Assembly: GCA_963848525.1 (NCBI GenBank)
Contig: CAWKDZ010000002.1
Coordinates: forward strand, 930,001 to 994,000
From: JACCTU01 sp963848525
Lineage (GTDB): Bacteria; Actinomycetota; Thermoleophilia; Gaiellales; Gaiellaceae
Length of the DNA: 64,000 bases
Reading direction: 5' to 3'
A program made the position numbers and the translations under genes. Of this stretch, positions 61,612 through 64,000 are shown one piece after another (the stretch's first letter is position 1; every line of letters begins with the position of its first letter). The notes under the pieces were generated by a model. The model was not told where the DNA came from and ran no database searches. It saw nothing but the letters and a program-made list of their open reading frames with translations.

Positions 61612-62648
61612 TCCGCGGGCGCCGGGCCGGTCGACCCGCGAACGACGAGCGAGGGCTCGAAGCACTCGACCGCGAGCTCGCAGAGAGGGTCTTCGATTCG
61701 GCGCAGGAGCAGGTGCGCCGCCTTGCTGCCCATCTCGTCGGTCGGCTGGTCCACGGTGGTGATGCCCGGCGTGACCATTGTCATCCACGGCATGTCGTCG
61801 AACGCGACGAGCGAGACGTCGCCGGGGAGCGCCAGCCCACGGCGCCTGAGCACCCTCCACGCCTGCTCGGCGAGCAGGTTGTTCGCGCCGAAGATCGCGG
61901 TCGGACGCTGCTCGTCGAGGAGGCGCTCGATCCGAGCCTCCGCGTCGGCGGCCTCCGGCTCGATCGCGAGGATCAACCGCTCGTCGACGCCGACGCCCGC
62001 CTCACGCAGCGCGGAGCGGTAGCCGTCGGCACGGCCGGTGTCGGTCGTCCAGTCCGTGGGCGCAACGAGCAGCGCGATGCGCTCGTGCCCCAGCTCGAGC
62101 AGGTGCTGGGTCGCCATCGTCCCGCCACCCTCGTTGTCGATCACGATCGCGTCGCAGGGGATCTTTGCGAGTTGACGATCGATCTCGACGACAGCGACGC
62201 CGTGCCGCGCGAGCAACGTCGCGGCCTCGTGTCCAACCGGAGTCAGGATCACGCCCGGCGCGCGCATCGCCAGGAACGTGCGTGCACCCGCGAGCTCCTC
62301 CGTGCTCTCGCTGTTGTCGGAGAGGAGCACCATCTGGTAGTCCGCGGCGCGCAGCGTCTGCTCGATTCCAGCGGCAAGGCGGGCGTAGAACTGGTTGCGG
62401 AGATCGGAGACGACGACGCCGACGACGCGGCTCGTCCGGTGCTTGAGCGTGCGCGCGGATGCGTTCGGGACGTAGCCGAGACGGTCAGCCGCCTCGCGCA
62501 GCCGGTCGCGCGCCGAGGCCGAGACGTAGCCGCGGCCGCTGAGCGCGCGCGAGGCCGTCGATGCCGACGTCCCGGCCTCGCGGGCGATGTCGGCCAGCGT
62601 GACGGCGCGCGCGTGGCGAACGTCGCCGTCGGTCTCGCGCTCTACCAA
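61605..62648 (-). CDS. LacI-family transcriptional repressor
   Basis: A 347-residue LacI/GalR regulator. The helix-turn-helix is VTLADIAREAGTSASTASRALSG near residues 16-38, followed by the hinge helix ARTLKHRTSRVVGVVV and a periplasmic-binding-like sensor with FGANNLLAEQAWRVL and DVSLVAFDDMPWMTMVTPGITTV. TTG start; no good Shine-Dalgarno. It ends just upstream of the glycan operon, whose promoter carries a perfect LacI-type operator, so it should repress the 13-gene operon until a sugar inducer binds. Confidence 0.93.
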   Translation of the reverse strand: MVERETDGDVRHARAVTLADIAREAGTSASTASRALSGRGYVSASARDRLREAADRLGYVPNASARTLKHRTSRVVGVVVSDLRNQFYARLAAGIEQTLRAADYQMVLLSDNSESTEELAGARTFLAMRAPGVILTPVGHEAATLLARHGVAVVEIDRQLAKIPCDAIVIDNEGGGTMATQHLLELGHERIALLVAPTDWTTDTGRADGYRSALREAGVGVDERLILAIEPEAADAEARIERLLDEQRPTAIFGANNLLAEQAWRVLRRRGLALPGDVSLVAFDDMPWMTMVTPGITTVDQPTDEMGSKAAHLLLRRIEDPLCELAVECFEPSLVVRGSTGPAPADK

Positions 62649-62715
62649 CTGTTCGCCCGTCCGGTCCAGGGACTGAGAGTAGTACAGCGACGAAGCGCCG
62701 AGGACGACGCCGACA

Positions 62716-64000
62716 TCACTCGACCTCGACCAGCGCCTCGGCCTGCTGCCCGAAGGGGACGCCGCCGACCGTTACGTCCGCGGCGATGCGTCCGCGCTGC
62801 TCCGCGCCGTCGATCGCCACGCTGAACGAGACGGTCGCCTCGCCGCGCGCGTCGATCCGGACGTCGTGCTCGCGTGGGCTCGCGCGCCAACCCGACGGGA
62901 CCGCGAGCGAGACGAGCGCCGTCTCGGCGCTTCCGAACGGGTTGCGCACGGTGACATCCAGCGTGACCAGGCCCTCGCCGGGCTTCGATCGGTAGGGCTC
63001 GATTCGCGCTGCGAAGCCCTCGCCGCCGAGGTCGAACTCGTCGAGCGGCAGCAGCTGACGATGGAGCTCGGCGACGCGCGTTCCGTCGTCGAGAAGGCGC
63101 TGAAGGTAGGCGTCGTCGACCTCACGCGGGTGCGTGTGTCCCGTCACGATCACGTCGGGGCGCAGCGACCGGTAAAGCTCGGCGCTCGCGACGAAGTCGT
63201 CGAAGCGGAACCGGTTGCGGTACTGGTAGTTGACGATGTCCACCTCGGGCCGCGGCCCGCCGGCCTGCTGGTCACCGGTCGCGAGCACGCGCTTGCCGTC
63301 CACCTCGAACTCGAGCGCGGCCGCGTAGAGCGTGTGTCCGGGGAGAGGGTGTGGCGTCAGCTCGTACTCGTGCCACGTGACAGGCGTGCCGAGCGCGAGC
63401 ACGCGGTCGACGGGGACGGGGTCGAACCACAGGCACGGCAGGTCGTAGCGCGAGGGATGCTCGATGATCGGCGCGACGTTCTCGGGCGACCAGACCTCGG
63501 TCCCCTCGACGTCGCGCAGCAGGTTGATGCCGGCCACGTGGTCGTCGTGGTAGTGCGTCGTGAACACGACCTCGACGCGGTCGACACCGAAGTCGCGGCG
63601 GAGCACGTCCAGCGACGCGAGCAGCGGGCGGCGGGCAGCGCGCTCGGTGACCGCCGGGGTGCCCGTGGTCAGGTCGTAGCCCCAGTCGATCAGCAGCGCC
63701 GCGCCGGTCTCCGAGATCAGCGCGTACGAGTGCGCGAGGCACGTGCGATTGCGCAGCAGGTGCGGCGTGACCGGCGCCCAAGGCCGGTGGAGCCACGCGT
63801 CGAGGTCCCACGGTTCGCCGCGGCGGAGCTCGAGCAGCTCCTGGAGCCGCTCCTGCGTGAGGGCGAGCGCCGGCCCGGGCTCTTCGATCGGCCCGCCGTG
63901 CGACGGGAGGAGCACGTCGAGCCCGCGGTCGGCAAGAACCCCGCACGAGACGACGGTCGCCGCCTGGCCCTCGACGCCGCTGTACGTCCACTGCGTCGCC
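62716..64000 (-). CDS. MBL-fold hydrolase (partial, cut by window end)
   Basis: At least 427 residues of a protein whose 5' end is beyond the window. The visible part begins mid-domain (TYSGVEGQAATVVSCGVLADRG, then LLPSHGGP, which resembles the end of one MBL domain) and then holds a second complete MBL fold: FTTHYHDDHVAG (HxHxDH), PHPLPGHTLYA, ATGDQQAGG and VIVTGHTHPREV. A C-terminal beta-sandwich of about 100 residues follows (SFSVAIDG). It may be a two-domain lactonase or hydrolase. It lies just upstream of the LacI gene, 67 bp apart, on the same strand. Confidence 0.8.
   Translation of the reverse strand, partial: ATQWTYSGVEGQAATVVSCGVLADRGLDVLLPSHGGPIEEPGPALALTQERLQELLELRRGEPWDLDAWLHRPWAPVTPHLLRNRTCLAHSYALISETGAALLIDWGYDLTTGTPAVTERAARRPLLASLDVLRRDFGVDRVEVVFTTHYHDDHVAGINLLRDVEGTEVWSPENVAPIIEHPSRYDLPCLWFDPVPVDRVLALGTPVTWHEYELTPHPLPGHTLYAAALEFEVDGKRVLATGDQQAGGPRPEVDIVNYQYRNRFRFDDFVASAELYRSLRPDVIVTGHTHPREVDDAYLQRLLDDGTRVAELHRQLLPLDEFDLGGEGFAARIEPYRSKPGEGLVTLDVTVRNPFGSAETALVSLAVPSGWRASPREHDVRIDARGEATVSFSVAIDGAEQRGRIAADVTVGGVPFGQQAEALVEVE

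Overview
The window is very GC-rich, gene-dense bacterial chromosome with heavy GTG start use, start/stop overlaps of the ATGA, GTGA and TGATG type, and several apparently leaderless promoters. Gene content (OmpR-type two-component genes, HIUase, intradiol dioxygenase, DUF1996, LCP protein, CaiB/BaiF transferase, AidB-like dehydrogenase) and base composition suggest a soil actinobacterium, possibly class Thermoleophilia (Gaiella/Solirubrobacter type). That placement is inference. I saw no rRNA, tRNA, CRISPR array, phage or transposase gene.

Layout. 1-150: start of a lipoprotein, cut by the window edge. 216-9879: acyl-CoA catabolism (two hotdog thioesterases, two SDRs, a quinone-reductase-like MDR, an acyl-CoA ligase, three acyl-CoA dehydrogenases, a zinc alcohol dehydrogenase, a MaoC hydratase). 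9876-19832: purine catabolism, from adenine through hypoxanthine, xanthine, urate and hydroxyisourate to OHCU and probably allantoate: adenine deaminase, three xanthine dehydrogenase subunits, 8-oxoguanine deaminase, PuuD-type membrane urate hydroxylase, a HIUase-OHCU decarboxylase fusion, a DUF3830 protein and an M20 amidohydrolase. 19839-23812: LCP protein, atypical proline-racemase-family protein, FMN reductase, YceI. 23864-27611: small membrane protein, Tat-exported intradiol dioxygenase, two-component system, and an orphan regulator with a degenerate receiver. 27705-33253: DUF1996, GST, thiolase, and a two-gene unit of an MBL-fold hydrolase plus a gluzincin protease. 33426-44670: amino-acid genes (thrC, gltB, pheA, an aminotransferase), an HxlR regulator, GNAT, enoyl-CoA hydratase and CoA transferase. 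44667-62648: manA and, opposite it, a 13-gene glycan-utilisation operon (ABC importer, GH38, GH2, GH1, GH4, an unrecognised 573-residue protein, sugar kinases, sugar-phosphate enzymes) with its LacI regulator and a perfect operator on the promoter. 62716-64000: MBL-fold protein cut by the window edge.

Three observations stand out. The leaders of gltB and thrC carry closely similar two-hairpin structures with an identical 11-base arm and loops able to pair with purine-rich downstream sequence, a candidate cis-regulatory RNA. A 169-bp near-complete palindrome with 20-bp terminal repeats sits between thrC and the HxlR gene and supplies both stop codons. The MBL-fold/gluzincin pair has its own promoter and resembles hydrolase-protease pairs of conflict systems.

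Caution: at least nine single-base insertions and one single-base loss break otherwise intact genes. Nearly all are extra bases, which looks more like assembly error than real gene decay, so frameshifted genes are described as probably intact in the organism.
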